Shown here one piece after another: positions 43,643 to 50,792 of a DNA stretch of 64,000 nucleotides. The translations under genes were made by a program, and so were the position numbers. The stretch comes from Nitrospira sp. (GTDB lineage: Bacteria > Nitrospirota > Nitrospiria > Nitrospirales > Nitrospiraceae): NCBI GenBank assembly GCA_029194665.1, contig JARFXO010000008.1, forward strand, positions 62,001 through 126,000, written 5' to 3'. The notes under the pieces are model-generated. The model had not been told where the DNA came from. It made no database searches and saw only the letters and a list, made by a program, of their open reading frames with translations. Within the stretch, counting starts at the first letter, position 1, and every line of letters starts with the position of its first letter.

Positions 43643-44407
43643 GTGGCAACAACACAGGATACTCGAGAGCGCATCATCGTACCAGGGCCTGCGGGCTTCC
43701 ATCCTCCCTCAGCCGCACAGCTAGGGGTGTCGCTGCCGGATCCAGGGGAGGGATTATTTTATGGTTTGCTCGAGCCGAACGAAGAAGTGGTGATTGAAGA
43801 GATGGCTCGTAAGATGCTGACGAGCCCAAACGCGACGCTCTTCCCTGGACCACTGTTGCTCTGGGCCTGGAACGATCATGCGGTTGAAAAAGCAAAGGCC
43901 ACGCTGGAAATTGCCGCGCAGATTCCGGAAGTCATGATCATTCCGATGCCGGACTATCGGCCGAAGTATCCGAAGATCGACCCGGAAGAAGTCATCAACC
44001 CTAATCATCCGAATCTGACGATCTGGGGCAATAAGATCGAAGCCTGTATCTTCATCGGCGTGCACTGCCATTATGCGAATCTGACCCTCAAGATGATCCG
44101 GGCGGGAACGAATTGCTGCACCATGGCGATCTGCGCGGAACAAGGCCATGAGGATGCGATGCTGACGATCCGAGACTCCGATACGCTTAAGATCAAGCGC
44201 GTAGCGCAGATTTTTAAGCGTGTCCGTGAAGAGATGGGGATCAAGTTACCGGAAAATGGTGAAAATGTCCGCTTTACCGGCACGCAATCCAAGGTGCATG
44301 GCGGTAAGACCCACACGAACCCGATGGCGTTCGCTCCAACTCCAGGTGGGACGGGTAGTGCGGCGATGTTCGGTCATTCTGCCGAGCACATGAAGCGGGA
44401 AGGATAA
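43643..44407 (+). CDS. 2-oxoacid:ferredoxin oxidoreductase epsilon-type subunit (CO dehydrogenase beta-like)
   Basis: 254 residues, GTG start with a purine-rich AGGAAGGGGGAAGG site. Fifth subunits of this type (PorE/ForE) are known from the rTCA enzymes of Hydrogenobacter and resemble the CO dehydrogenase beta-subunit family. Here the N-terminal half holds LFYGLLEPNEEVVIEEMARK and PGPLLLWAWND; the middle reads TIWGNKIEACIFIGVHCHYA and NLTLKMIRAGTNCCTMAI with several Cys and His. No iron-sulfur motif of the ferredoxin type. Its role in catalysis is not established. Confidence 0.8.
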   Translation: MATTQDTRERIIVPGPAGFHPPSAAQLGVSLPDPGEGLFYGLLEPNEEVVIEEMARKMLTSPNATLFPGPLLLWAWNDHAVEKAKATLEIAAQIPEVMIIPMPDYRPKYPKIDPEEVINPNHPNLTIWGNKIEACIFIGVHCHYANLTLKMIRAGTNCCTMAICAEQGHEDAMLTIRDSDTLKIKRVAQIFKRVREEMGIKLPENGENVRFTGTQSKVHGGKTHTNPMAFAPTPGGTGSAAMFGHSAEHMKREG

Positions 44408-44447
44408 GGCCGGGCGGCAACGCTCGAACTAGCCAAGAGGTGTAACT

Positions 44448-45782
44448 ATGAGCGAGACCGAAGTCAAAACCAATCCACAGGGTGATCCGATTACCAGCGT
44501 TGCGGTGCCAAAGTCGGATGGGAAAAAAGATCCCCATGGGGAAGCAAAGCGACAAAAGGTCGTGACACCTGAGTACCTGTTCCTCGAAGCACCGCGGACG
44601 AAGGAATTCATCACCGGGAGCGAAGCGGCAAAGGAAGCGGTTCGCCGCTCGAACGTGGATTTGGCCATCGCCTACCCGATTACCCCCCAGAGCGAAACCA
44701 TGCAGCTGGTCGGCGTGCTCTACGGCGAAGGCTACGTGAAAGAGTATTATCGTGGTGAAGAAGAAGTCGGTGTTATGGCGGCAATCGCCGGTGGATCGCG
44801 CGCGGGTGTCCGTTGCTATACGGCCACGGCAGGACCAGGTACGCTACGTGGTTTGGAGGGTATCGCCTCCTGGCCCGGCCATCGTCTCCCAGTCGTTGCC
44901 ATGTTTACCTGCAGGGTGGTCAACGCACCGCTCGCGATTCAGCCGGACAACATTGAAGTGTCCTACTTGCTGAACTGCGGGATGATTGTGTTCCATGCCG
45001 AGAACCAGCAGGACATGTTCGATTTCACGATGGCAGGCTTCACGATCAGTGAAAAGAACGATGTGACCTTGCCGGTTGGGGTTTGTTGCGATGGATTCTT
45101 CGTCACGCATGCCCGCGGTTATGTGCGGATGCAGGATCGTGGTATCAAGTTGCCGCCGCGTGAAGCCTGGCGTGGTGCGGTCCCGGTGCTGGATGCGGAG
45201 AATCCTCCAGCTCGCCTGTCTCGCGATGCCCCGGTCCAGAAGTCGAACTTCATGGCTTACAACATTCACGCAGTCTGGCAGCAAGAGGTGTGGGCGGCCG
45301 TTGAACGTTCCCGCAAGTACATCAATAAGTACATGGGTGGCTTGGTGACGGCGGAAAACGTCGAGGGTGCGGAAGCCATCATCATCGCTTCCGGCAGCGC
45401 GGCGGCCCAATCGCGCGAAGCGGTGCGTCTCTGCAAGGACAAGGGCCTCAACGTCGGGTTGATCAAGGTTCGTTCGCTCCGTCCATTTCCGACGAAGGAA
45501 CTGCGTGAGCTGTGCAAGAATACAAAGCTGATCGTCGTGCCGGAATTCAACTACGTCGGCTGGTTGGCCAAGGAAGTGGCGACCGCGGTCTATGGGTACT
45601 CCAAAGCTAAGATCATCGGCGGTCCGCGCGTGTATGGGGGTCAGTCGATGCCGGTGGAATTGATCCTGGACGAAGTCGAATCCGGTCTGACCGGCAAGAA
45701 GTCCACGAATGTCGCGATGTCGCAGGTCATGGGTGGGGCCGTCAGTCACGACGAGGTTGCCCAGTTCATGCGGAGCATCTGA
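44448..45782 (+). CDS. 2-oxoacid:ferredoxin oxidoreductase alpha subunit
   Basis: 444 residues. Alpha subunit with the pyrimidine-binding and transketolase-type domains. Motifs: FITGSEAAKEAVRRSNVDLA, AYPITPQSETMQLV, the ATAGPGTLRGLEGIA loop, and the C-terminal GLIKVRSLRPFPTKELREL. It has a polar ~35-residue leader (SETEVKTNPQGDPI) before the conserved part. Last gene of the operon; a strong terminator follows at 45805. Confidence 0.94.
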   Translation: MSETEVKTNPQGDPITSVAVPKSDGKKDPHGEAKRQKVVTPEYLFLEAPRTKEFITGSEAAKEAVRRSNVDLAIAYPITPQSETMQLVGVLYGEGYVKEYYRGEEEVGVMAAIAGGSRAGVRCYTATAGPGTLRGLEGIASWPGHRLPVVAMFTCRVVNAPLAIQPDNIEVSYLLNCGMIVFHAENQQDMFDFTMAGFTISEKNDVTLPVGVCCDGFFVTHARGYVRMQDRGIKLPPREAWRGAVPVLDAENPPARLSRDAPVQKSNFMAYNIHAVWQQEVWAAVERSRKYINKYMGGLVTAENVEGAEAIIIASGSAAAQSREAVRLCKDKGLNVGLIKVRSLRPFPTKELRELCKNTKLIVVPEFNYVGWLAKEVATAVYGYSKAKIIGGPRVYGGQSMPVELILDEVESGLTGKKSTNVAMSQVMGGAVSHDEVAQFMRSI

Positions 45783-45804
45783 TAAGGCGTTTCTTAGTAA
45801 AGGG

Positions 45805-45847
45805 AAAAGAGCCTGGCCGGGAAACCGGGCAGGCTCTTTTGCTTTTT
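45805..45847 (+). terminator. rho-independent terminator of the oxidoreductase operon
   Basis: AAAAGAGCCTG pairs with CAGGCTCTTTT around a CCGGG-aaa-CCGGG extension, followed by GCTTTTT. Ideal long stem with a T tract, 22 bp after the alpha-subunit stop. Confidence 0.9.
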
Positions 45848-45937
45848 GGTGCCCCGCGTTATACGTGAATCGCTACACGTTATTCGTCATGAGTGGTCTC
45901 CTGCGTTTCACGAATAACGATTCACGAACGGCGCCGG

Positions 45938-46186
45938 TCAACCTTGGATCTCGTCCTCAACCATCTCCTCGCTGGCCGGCATGCCATAAGCGACATACTT
46001 CGCATAGGACAGATAGATTGCCGCACTATCAGTCATGGCTTTTGAGCCAGCCGTCAGTCGAACGACCTTGTCGGAGCCGGGTGGTTCCACGTTCTGCAGC
46101 ATTGTGACGTGGTCATGCAGGAGCGTGATGTACCGTTCCACCGCTGATTCAACTTCTTTGTAAGCCTTCAGGATTTCATCCGTCAT
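45938..46186 (-). CDS. small conserved-type hypothetical protein
   Basis: 82 residues, no known domain. Mostly helical: MTDEILKAYKEVESAVERYI, TLLHDHVTMLQNVEP, then SAAIYLSYAKYVAYGMPA and an acidic tail (SEEMVEDEIQG). GGAGG lies 6 nt upstream of the ATG at 46186, which is a good reason to accept it as real. Divergent from the Rsm22-like gene, with a very short gap. Confidence 0.6.
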   Translation of the reverse strand: MTDEILKAYKEVESAVERYITLLHDHVTMLQNVEPPGSDKVVRLTAGSKAMTDSAAIYLSYAKYVAYGMPASEEMVEDEIQG

Positions 46187-46224
46187 GGTTGTCCTCCGTA
46201 ATAGGTCGAGCATACACTAGCCTC

Positions 46225-47403
46225 ATGCAATGCCTCAACGCCACGGTTTCACCGTTACTCCTTGAGGCCATCGCTGAACGGATCGAGAGCGAGGATCTCT
46301 CCCAAAAAAAGTTAGGGCAGGCAGTGGCGGCGCTTTCCAAGAGCTTCACTAAAGAGCGGAGTCGTCTATCCCGAACATATCTAGACGATGAGTTTTTGGG
46401 GGCTGCGTATCTTCAGTATTTCATGCCCGTCAATCTGGCGAAAATCCGGTTGTTGCTCGATGAGATGCCGACTCCGAAACCGGTCGAGGGGTTTTCCGTT
46501 CTCGACATTGGTTCGGGGCCGGGAACCGGGGCTCTGGCGGTCCTTGACTGGTGGTCTCAACGAAAGTTGCCATATGCCTTATCAGTTACCGCTGTCGATA
46601 GTTCGACGGTAGCCCTCAGACAAGCCAGGAAGTTATGGGATCGCTACTGTCGGGTGGCCAGTATTCAGGAAGCGGACTTGCGGACGTGTGAGGGAGATTT
46701 GGAGCGACGAGCCTGGTTGGAACAGGTTCGACAGAAGTGGCCGTTTGATCTCATCATTCTTGCCAATTGTTTGAATGAGATCTTTGCAGACGCAGGCGAT
46801 CCCATCATGGCGCGAACTACCTTTGTTGACCAGTCTCTAGCGTTACTGGCACCGCACGGCACGATGATGATCGTCGAGCCGGCGTTACGAGAAACTTCTC
46901 GCGCACTCCATCGGGTGCGCGATCGATTGCTTCAAGAGAAACGGTGCACTCTCTATAGCCCCTGTCTCCATGAGCAGAATTGCCCAGCCTTAGCCAAGGC
47001 TGACGATTGGTGCCATGAAGAACGGGCATGGGAACCACCTGTGATTATTCAGGAGATCGACGAGCAAGTAGGCTTCATCAAGGATGCGTTGAAATTTTCG
47101 TACGTATTGTTGCGAAAAGACGGCAAGACCATCGTCGACCGGAAGCCGGATGTCTATCGCGTTGTCAGTGAACTGCGGGTCATGAAGGGGGAGAAAAGAG
47201 CCTGGCTTTGCAACGAGCAAGGCCGACAAGAAGTCGGGCGGCAGGATCGCCTGGCGTCTCCTCACAACGAATCATTCGATCAGTGGCATCGTGGCGCGAT
47301 CGTGCAAATTGAGCGGATCGTTCGAAAGGAACGAGGAGACAAGGCGTCGGCATTGGGACGCATCGAGCGGGATACGGCTGTACAAATCGTTCGTTCAGCA
47401 TAG
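46225..47403 (+). CDS. Rsm22-like small ribosomal subunit methyltransferase
   Basis: 392 residues. Rsm22 proteins are SAM-dependent methyltransferase-fold proteins tied to (mito)ribosome small-subunit assembly. SAM motif VLDIGSGPGTGALAVLDWW; the later Cys-rich segment CTLYSPCLHEQNCPAL with DDWCHEERAW matches the Rsm22 iron-sulfur/zinc signature. The N-terminal helix region contains RTYLDDEFLGAAYLQYFMPV. Start is uncertain: ATG at 46225 preferred over a TTG at 46189, which lies almost in the divergent gene. Confidence 0.83.
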   Translation: MQCLNATVSPLLLEAIAERIESEDLSQKKLGQAVAALSKSFTKERSRLSRTYLDDEFLGAAYLQYFMPVNLAKIRLLLDEMPTPKPVEGFSVLDIGSGPGTGALAVLDWWSQRKLPYALSVTAVDSSTVALRQARKLWDRYCRVASIQEADLRTCEGDLERRAWLEQVRQKWPFDLIILANCLNEIFADAGDPIMARTTFVDQSLALLAPHGTMMIVEPALRETSRALHRVRDRLLQEKRCTLYSPCLHEQNCPALAKADDWCHEERAWEPPVIIQEIDEQVGFIKDALKFSYVLLRKDGKTIVDRKPDVYRVVSELRVMKGEKRAWLCNEQGRQEVGRQDRLASPHNESFDQWHRGAIVQIERIVRKERGDKASALGRIERDTAVQIVRSA

Positions 47404-47485
47404 CCAAAAGCAGGCGCTGAACGGATGTGCGCTCCAGTGAAGTCTCCTTGAGCATAAGCACGGCGCGGCGTAGAATGGCCTCCGA

Positions 47486-47773
47486 ATGTTCGAGCGGGTT
47501 CTAAAACAACTCCGTTCATTGATCAGGAAACGTCAGTACATTATCACGATTCATGCGCTTGAGGAGATGGATGAGGATGACGTTCTAGCCGAAGACATTG
47601 AGAACGTCATTCTGACCGGACAGATTGTCGAGCGACAAGTTGATCGTGCCACCAAGGAAAGAAAATATGTCTTGGAGGGAGCGGACTGTTCCGGTCAGCC
47701 TGTGCATGTCGTCTTGAAGATCGGACCAACAGGGAAGGCGGTCATAATCACCGTCTATCGTGAGGAGGATTGA
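47486..47773 (+). CDS. DUF4258-type small protein, toxin-like
   Basis: 95 residues. Pattern of DUF4258: ITIHALEEMDEDDVLAEDIE, a NVILTGQIVE strand and EHVVLKIGP-like end (VHVVLKIGPTGKAVIITVY). These proteins have the MqsR/RelE-like fold and are often encoded before an MqsA/YgiT-type zinc-finger antitoxin, as here. Its stop overlaps the next start by one base. Toxicity is not shown by sequence. Confidence 0.78.
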   Translation: MFERVLKQLRSLIRKRQYIITIHALEEMDEDDVLAEDIENVILTGQIVERQVDRATKERKYVLEGADCSGQPVHVVLKIGPTGKAVIITVYREED

Positions 47774-48012
47774 TGCAGTGTGATCTCTGTGGCGCTCAGG
47801 CAGCCACTATCAAGAAGGCGACGAAAAGTTTTGGCCGAGGTGGCAGTCTTGTCGTCATCGAGAACATTCCAATTGTCCATTGCGCTCGGTGTCATGAATC
47901 GTACCTCACCGCGGATACGGCCCGCGAACTCGACCGTATCCGTAAGAATCGTCGCAGTCTAGGAAAGCCCAAGCGGGTACTCGTCGCATCGTTCAAGAAA
48001 AGCGCGGCGTAG
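47773..48012 (+). CDS. YgiT-type (MqsA N-terminal-like) zinc-finger protein
   Basis: 79 residues. MQCDLCGAQ and IVHCARCHESYLT give a two-CxxC zinc site like that of YgiT/MqsA antitoxins; the C-terminal helix is basic (RIRKNRRSLGKPKRVLVAS). No HTH domain is present, so it may not repress on its own. GAGGAGG lies upstream; the ATG overlaps the previous stop. Probably forms a module with the DUF4258 protein. Confidence 0.78.
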   Translation: MQCDLCGAQAATIKKATKSFGRGGSLVVIENIPIVHCARCHESYLTADTARELDRIRKNRRSLGKPKRVLVASFKKSAA

Positions 48013-48088
48013 AGTAGAGGATTTGCTTCCGATTTGTCGACGGCGATGCGTATGATGTTGAATTGACCGACTGTCATTGAGGTGAGGC

Positions 48089-48442
48089 ATGGCTATCCCT
48101 AACAAAGGAGTTCGGAAAGTGCGTCCGACGCATCCAGGTGAGATGCTGCGAGAAGATTTCCTGCCCGACTATAAGCTGAACGTATCAGGCTTTGCCAAGG
48201 CTATTGGGGTATCGCGCCAGACTGTGAACGAAGTACTGCGAGAGAGGCGGGCTGTGAGCCCGGAAATGGCGCTACGGCTCTCTCGTCTGTTCGGAAACAG
48301 CCTTGAGTTCTGGTTGAATGCCCAGAGAGCGGTCGATCTGTGGGAGGCGGCGAAGGCAAGCCAAGGGCAGAATCAATCGTATTTCGCCGCTGAGTGCAGC
48401 CTAGCGAGGTTATTCAATCTGAATGCACAATCCTCCACATAA
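48089..48442 (+). CDS. HigA-family XRE antitoxin, frameshifted C-terminus, no toxin partner
   Basis: 117 residues. N-terminus HPGEMLREDFLPDYKLNVSG, then the HTH AIGVSRQTVNEVLRERRAVS and LFGNSLEFWLNAQRAVDLW match HigA. After WEA the frame reads residues unlike the family (KASQGQNQSYFAAEC). In the next frame the same bases read RRRRQAKGRINRISPLSAA and stop at 48402-48404; family members end in (I)xPL.A. A 1-base change near 48344-48352 therefore probably altered the last ~30 residues. No higB gene is adjacent. Confidence 0.7.
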   Translation: MAIPNKGVRKVRPTHPGEMLREDFLPDYKLNVSGFAKAIGVSRQTVNEVLRERRAVSPEMALRLSRLFGNSLEFWLNAQRAVDLWEAAKASQGQNQSYFAAECSLARLFNLNAQSST

Positions 48443-48476
48443 GCGAAGGACACTTCAGGCAAAGGGAGGGCGCATC

Positions 48477-48977
48477 ATGAATCCACGACTACCCATTTTC
48501 CTGAGCTACGCGGACGAGGACAAATCATACTTGAATGAATTTGTTACTCACCTAAAGCTACTGCAAATGCAAGACCAGGTGTGTGCGTGGTCAGACCTCG
48601 ACTTAGCCCCTGGTGCAGAGTGGGAGCGGGACATCGGTATATCTATCGACAGTGCACGTGCAGCTGTTCTGTTCGTAAGTCAACATTTCCTAGCCTCCGA
48701 CTTTGTGAGAAAAAGTGAGCTGCCAAGACTCCTTAATGAACGTAAGGCAAAGGGACTCCCTATATTGCCGTTAATAGTTAGCCATTGCGTGTTTAGCCTG
48801 ACGACTTTCAAATACCCAGACCCTGATCTCGGTCCGGACGAGTTTGTTTTGTCCTCGATTCAAACAGTAAACAAGCCGCATGAACCTTTGAGTTCCCTCC
48901 ATCAGAACCAGAGAGACGAAGTGTTCGCTAGGTTAGCTGGACAACTGCATAAGATTTGGAAGCGCGAAGCTGGCTAA
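48477..48977 (+). CDS. TIR-domain protein
   Basis: 166 residues, a single TIR domain. FLSYADEDKSYLNEF at the start, AWSDLDLAPGAEWERDIG, then VLFVSQHFLASDF and likely catalytic Glu81 in SELP. The motif SxHFLASDFxxxxELPxxL is shared with the TIR domain of the STAND protein at 21324. GGGAGGG precedes the ATG by 6 nt. Follows a HigA-like antitoxin by 34 bp. Bacterial TIR proteins are often NADases in phage defence; no sensor domain is fused here. A/T content appears higher than in neighbours, so it was perhaps acquired. Confidence 0.8.
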   Translation: MNPRLPIFLSYADEDKSYLNEFVTHLKLLQMQDQVCAWSDLDLAPGAEWERDIGISIDSARAAVLFVSQHFLASDFVRKSELPRLLNERKAKGLPILPLIVSHCVFSLTTFKYPDPDLGPDEFVLSSIQTVNKPHEPLSSLHQNQRDEVFARLAGQLHKIWKREAG

Positions 48978-49447
48978 CGGTTGGTTGCAAGCTGCAACTG
49001 GGAACACTTTCTATCTGTCGCGATGTTGCGAGTACATAAAGGCCTGTGGAAGAGCTATACTGCGTGGGCATGAAAGGGTCTCACAGGCCATCTGTATGCC
49101 GTAGACCCAACCAGAGCTGTGCTTCATCTGAAGGTGACGGGTCCATAAGCGACTCGTCGCCGTTGTATTTTTTAGAGCGGCGCTGCGCGGTGCTGCATCG
49201 CGAATCGCAGAGGCGAGGGTACCACGCTTACCGAAAGGTTGCAGTCTGAAGCATGAGGACGGCGGCGCATGTTTGAAGTTCAGGCCCAGCAACGCGGAGC
49301 CTGAACAAGTTTGCGACGCCGAGCGACCTGAGGTTAGCGCGGTCGAGCCGAAGCGTGTGAGCAGGGTAGGACTGGTCAGTGCTGGTCAATCTTTCTTATT
49401 GGCTAGGTGGACGGAACGGTGACGGCTATTGCTGAAAGCCGAACTGG
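48978..49447. other. intergenic region before the MITE-like element
   Basis: About 470 bp with no recognised gene. Small frames here have no motif. Composition and broken frames suggest debris from past insertions. Confidence 0.4.
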
Positions 49448-49591
49448 CTAGTGTAGTGTTTCATTAATACGTTGGCATTGACCGTTCGCCCTGAGCTTGT
49501 CGAAGGGCAAGTGTTTTCAACCGGTTCCGTTCATGGTTCGACAGGCTCACCACGAACGGAAGGTGAAGGAACTTGTGGGTCACTACACTAG
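49448..49591. mobile_element. MITE-like element with 11-bp terminal inverted repeats
   Basis: CTAGTGTAGTG (49448-49458) and CACTACACTAG (49581-49591) are perfect inverted repeats 144 bp apart end to end. The inside holds the palindromic repeat at 49482-49559 and no gene. No target duplication was recognised. The element's right end supplies the stop codon of the small gene at 49588-49770. Confidence 0.5.
49482..49559. repeat. REP-like intergenic palindrome
   Basis: CCGTTCGCCCTGAGC...TTGTCGAA (49482-49504) pairs imperfectly with TTCGACAGG...CACGAACGG (49537-49559). Repeats of this TTCGACAGGCTCA type are scattered between genes in many bacterial genomes. Confidence 0.7.
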
Positions 49592-49770
49592 TCCGCTTCA
49601 GGCTCTGAACTGCCGTGCTGGTGGGAGACCTTGTCCTCTTCGAACAGATCCGCCATTTCTTCGGCCATCACAGCACTATCATCCTGAATGGCGATCAACG
49701 GGATTTCTTTTCTCTCCTTGGGTTTCTCTTCCGGATCGGAGAGGTCAGACTGTTTTGGTTGATCAGTCAT
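49588..49770 (-). CDS. small acidic hypothetical protein
   Basis: 60 residues, rich in Asp, Glu and Lys (SDLSDPEEKPKERKEIPLI, MAEEMADLFEEDK), no domain known and probably disordered. TATACT lies 7 nt upstream of the ATG, a leaderless-type arrangement, and no ribosome site is present. The stop TAG lies inside the terminal repeat of the MITE-like element, so the C-terminus may have been cut short by its insertion. Confidence 0.45.
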   Translation of the reverse strand: MTDQPKQSDLSDPEEKPKERKEIPLIAIQDDSAVMAEEMADLFEEDKVSHQHGSSEPEAD

Positions 49771-49808
49771 GCGACTTAGTATACACCAGCGACGGGAACA
49801 AGGTTGAT

Positions 49809-50168
49809 TTATTCAAACGCTTCCAACGACGATTTCTCAGGGAATTGCCGCTTGCAATTCCGACAGGTCACGAAGTAATAGGCATCTCGTACGGATAACG
49901 TGGCTCGAAAATCGAGATCAACCCCCTGATGGTTGCAGGCTGTGCAGGAAATCTCTCTTAACCGGAGCGGCACATCCGGCTGTGTCCGCAGATAGAACTC
50001 CATGTCGGTATAGACGGGAAACGTGTAGTAACACTTCTTGCAGATGCCTCGCCAGTCGCCGTCTGTTCCCATGAACCGTTCGTCGATCGCGAAGCTGGAC
50101 TGTTTGCAAACGGCGCATGGGACCGTATTCAAGCGACGTTCGACTTCCTGCTGAGTGATAGTGACCAT
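49809..50168 (-). CDS. zinc-ribbon hypothetical protein
   Basis: 119 residues. Four CxxC pairs: CAVCKQ, CKKCYY, CTACNH and CRNCKRQF, i.e. two probable zinc ribbons, with GTDGDWRGICKKCYY between the first two. No known family name can be given. The ATG at 50168 is chosen: TATACT ends 9 nt upstream and TTGCGA lies 18 nt further, so the mRNA would be almost leaderless. A longer frame to 50246 would enter the divergent promoter. Confidence 0.6.
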   Translation of the reverse strand: MVTITQQEVERRLNTVPCAVCKQSSFAIDERFMGTDGDWRGICKKCYYTFPVYTDMEFYLRTQPDVPLRLREISCTACNHQGVDLDFRATLSVRDAYYFVTCRNCKRQFPEKSSLEAFE

Positions 50169-50232
50169 GTTGAGACGAGTATAACGGGCGGGGAAATGAA
50201 ATCGCAACCACAAGAGAGCAGAGGGGAATAGC

Positions 50233-50260
50233 TTGACGTCGCTCACGGTGCGGCTATACT
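50233..50260 (+). promoter_or_regulatory. promoter of the phosphatase gene, leaderless type
   Basis: TTGACG (50233-50238), 16 nt, TATACT (50255-50260), then only 9 nt to the GTG start at 50270. Transcription starting about 7 nt after the -10 would leave almost no leader. Confidence 0.6.
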
Positions 50261-50269
50261 GAAAACGCC

Positions 50270-50698
50270 GTGCATCAGATTACAGACATTCTGCTGGTAG
50301 GCAGCATTATCGATGCGGAGGAGCCTCCGTCGACGATCGGCACACTCCTGCTGGTCGCCGAAGAGTTTACGATCACACCGGCTGCCTGGGTGGACTATCA
50401 TCGGATTCCTTTTCGAGAGTTTGCCAAGGCCGATCCTGCCAGGCTGATGGAAGCCGTTCAATGGCTGGAGCCACGCGCACGAAAAGGTCGGACCCTGGTC
50501 TGTTGCCGGGCCGGTATGGGCCGCTCGGTTTCTGTGGTCATGGCCTATCTCTGCTGCATCGAAGGCCGGACTTATGATGAAGTCTTGAAGTTGGTCATGG
50601 CTCGGCGCCCTGGTGCCATGCCTCTGCCGAACCTTCAAGTTGCCATTGAACAGGTCCGCCAACTCCGGCGCGCTAGTAATTCTGCCGTCCCTCGATAG
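50270..50698 (+). CDS. dual-specificity protein phosphatase-like protein
   Basis: 142 residues. The signature CRAGMGRS (CX5R[S/T], about residues 79-86) is the phosphate-binding loop of Cys-based phosphatases; the general-acid Asp would be in the region around residue 50-60 (FAKADPARL). Fold elements ITDILLVGSIIDA and YDEVLKLVMARRPGAMPLP fit DSP proteins. GTG start with leaderless-type promoter. Substrate unknown: phosphoprotein, or possibly a nucleotide or lipid. Confidence 0.78.
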   Translation: MHQITDILLVGSIIDAEEPPSTIGTLLLVAEEFTITPAAWVDYHRIPFREFAKADPARLMEAVQWLEPRARKGRTLVCCRAGMGRSVSVVMAYLCCIEGRTYDEVLKLVMARRPGAMPLPNLQVAIEQVRQLRRASNSAVPR

Positions 50699-50792
50699 TG
50701 ATCTTTTCCCCCGATCCGCCAAGCCCGTCTTGCCTTTCCTCACTTCTCATGGCGTAATGGAGCTCCTCTCTAGCGCTTAACCTGGATGAGTT

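Noticed and set aside
48965-49340. Integron attC-like site after the TIR gene (GCTAACGGTTGG...)
   Set aside because: The core sites do not match the required GTTRRRY/RYYYAAC pair and no integrase is present.
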